In this document: one piece after another, positions 62,679 to 64,000 of the stretch
Numbering within the stretch: the first letter of the stretch is position 1
Layout of the letters: each line of letters opens with the position of its first letter
Origin: Tetrahymena thermophila SB210
Lineage: Eukaryota > Ciliophora > Oligohymenophorea > Hymenostomatida > Tetrahymenidae
Direction of reading: 5' to 3'
Length of the DNA stretch: 64,000 nucleotides
Assembly (NCBI RefSeq): GCF_000189635.1
Contig: NW_002476542.1
Coordinates: 62,001-126,000, forward strand
The notes under the pieces: generated by a model
What the model saw: the letters and a program-made list of their open reading frames with translations, nothing else
Database searches by the model: none
What the model was told of the DNA's origin: nothing
Translations under genes and position numbers: made by a program

Positions 62679-63023
62679 GTTAAATAGTCAATAGATCAAA
62701 ATTTTGATTTGGCAAATGTTTTATTAGATTTATTCAAAGAAAGCTATAAATAAATACTTTAATTCTTATATTTTTATTTTATCCTAGTAAATTAATTTTC
62801 TTTAAATGCTAATTAAAAGATATTTATTTATTATTAAATAAATAAAGAAGAGGGGTGTAATAAATGTTATTTATTATGGTCTGTATAGAAAACAACATAT
62901 ACTTTATTTAAATTTTTTAATTTTATAAAATTACAATATAAAATATTTCATCTTATCTAATTAATTAGTAAAACTTTATTAATTTTAACTATTATATTGT
63001 TTAAGTTTTTCTTTTATTTTGAT
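62679..63023. other. Spacer between tRNA-Asp copy 2 and the right-edge gene
   Basis: 345 A/T-rich bases. The 90-bp repeats found in the equivalent place at copy 1 are not present here. Confidence 0.6.
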
Positions 63024-63998
63024 TCAAATCTAAATATTTCTTAGTTTTTTAATTAAAATAGCTAATAAGGTTACAATTATTAGCAAAAGTAAAATAATTA
63101 TTGAAAAAATAATTATTTTATTTTATTATTCTTTGATTTATGCATTAATTTGCCTTTTTATGAAGTAGTTCTTTGGTATTGCTATTATTTTACTTATCGC
63201 TAAAATAAATTCACTCTTATTCTATTTTATGTATAATCTCATGTATTTATAGCTTTCGAAAATTAGATTTTAATTTGATGATTCAATCTCATAGCTAACT
63301 GTGTTATCATCTTTGAGAAAATCTAATTTTTTAATCAACCCATTAATTAACAAAACTTGCTGTACTAAGTTCTTTTAAATAAATAAATTAATGAATATAA
63401 ATATACTTTTATAGTTAAAATTTACATTTGGAAAAACTCTTTAATATTTAATTTCTCTTTAAAATAAATAATAATTATTAGAAATTACAATTAAGACTTC
63501 TAATTTTAAAATTTGAGAGTAGAATTACTATTTAAGTATGTTTAAAACATCATTTTCTAGGACTTAATTAAATATTTTAATATTAAACTCATCTCGGTTT
63601 GCTTAATTTATTTCATAATCTTTACCAAATTCAGGAGTTGTATTTTGATTCTATAAAATATGAATATAATCAATTTATAATGTGGTTTATGTTGAATTTA
63701 AATATTATAAGATGTATCCAGCATCTTGATTCGATTCATAATATTTAACTTATATTATATTTAGTTAGATATTTTCACAAGAGACCAATAGATATTGATA
63801 ATTAAATTGTTATTTTTACTATAGGTAGTAGCTTTTTCTATCATATAAATGTATTATGGTATTATTATCTTTCATTTTTTAAATAAAAATTAAATCCGTG
63901 CTATGTAGATCTATTAATTTTGGGTATCTAACAGCATTACTCAATTAATTTTACAGAAATATTATACTGGTTTAAGTAATATCTTTAAATGTATCAAC
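63024..63998 (-). CDS. C-terminal part of a paralogue of the 49-54 kb TM-anchored protein
   Basis: The frame enters from the right edge and ends at TGA 63024-63026, showing 324 residues with no intron. It ends in a single membrane segment (IIIFSIIILLLLIIVTLLAI) and a short basic tail, as in the 49-54 kb protein. The upstream part aligns with it: GYILQYLNSTQTTLQIDYIH here against GYILQFQNTTNLKMQVQYIE there, and a shared later IDY/INQ region (KDYEINQANRDEFNIKIFN against QIDYQINQKSIYELNIQVFN). The terminal exon is unspliced here, while the other copy has a 43-nt intron before its TM. The start is beyond the window. No known domain was recognised. Confidence 0.82.
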
Positions 63999-64000
63999 CT

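Overview
The window looks like macronuclear chromosome sequence from a Tetrahymena-like oligohymenophorean ciliate. It is extremely A+T rich. TAA and TAG occur constantly inside conserved protein domains where glutamine is expected, and only TGA ends genes. Introns are GT...AG, A/T rich and mostly 40-350 nt long. All calls below use that code. Coordinates and splice sites were worked out by hand; for most spliced models the exon lengths sum to a whole number of codons.

Layout. 0-1.7 kb: tail of an unrecognised gene, then a MORN-repeat gene (+). 2.6-8.8 kb: a 2050-residue membrane hybrid histidine kinase (-). 11.8-12.8 kb: a small IBR/RING2-type zinc protein (-). 14.8-15.2 kb: a possible gene remnant. 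17.0-22.8 kb: two tandem membrane proteins of the sulfatase-like DUF229 family (-). 24.6-32.4 kb: an SPX-EXS (XPR1/PHO1-type) phosphate transporter followed by an EXS-only relative (+). 34.4-37.3 kb: a seven-or-more-exon SIN1/AVO1 homologue, a TORC2 subunit (+). 39.0-44.8 kb: two tandem ABCB half-transporters (+). 45.2-46.5 kb: a divergent beta-like tubulin (+). 47.2-47.9 kb: a four-TM protein (-). 48.5 kb: tRNA-Asp(GUC). 49.0-54.3 kb: a seven-exon large protein with one C-terminal TM (-). 56.5-61.9 kb: a 1780-residue Cys-rich surface protein (+). 62.6 kb: a second, identical tRNA-Asp. 63.0 kb to the edge: the C-terminal part of a paralogue of the 49-54 kb gene (-).

The strongest theme is local duplication. 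There are tandem DUF229 genes, EXS genes, ABC transporters, and a two-part module (tRNA-Asp plus the TM-anchored gene) present twice about 14 kb apart. Functionally the window mixes signalling (hybrid kinase, TORC2 subunit, SPX phosphate sensing), membrane transport and cell-surface proteins. Nothing indicates an operon; genes are separated by 0.4-3 kb of A/T-rich spacer.

I found no CRISPR array, integrated virus, retroelement, telomere or replication origin that I could support. The most notable observations are the duplicated tRNA/membrane-protein module, the shared intron position in the EXS pair, the hybrid kinase with a Gln/Asn-rich insert inside its dimerisation domain, the divergent tubulin, and the two possible ends of the SIN1 gene.
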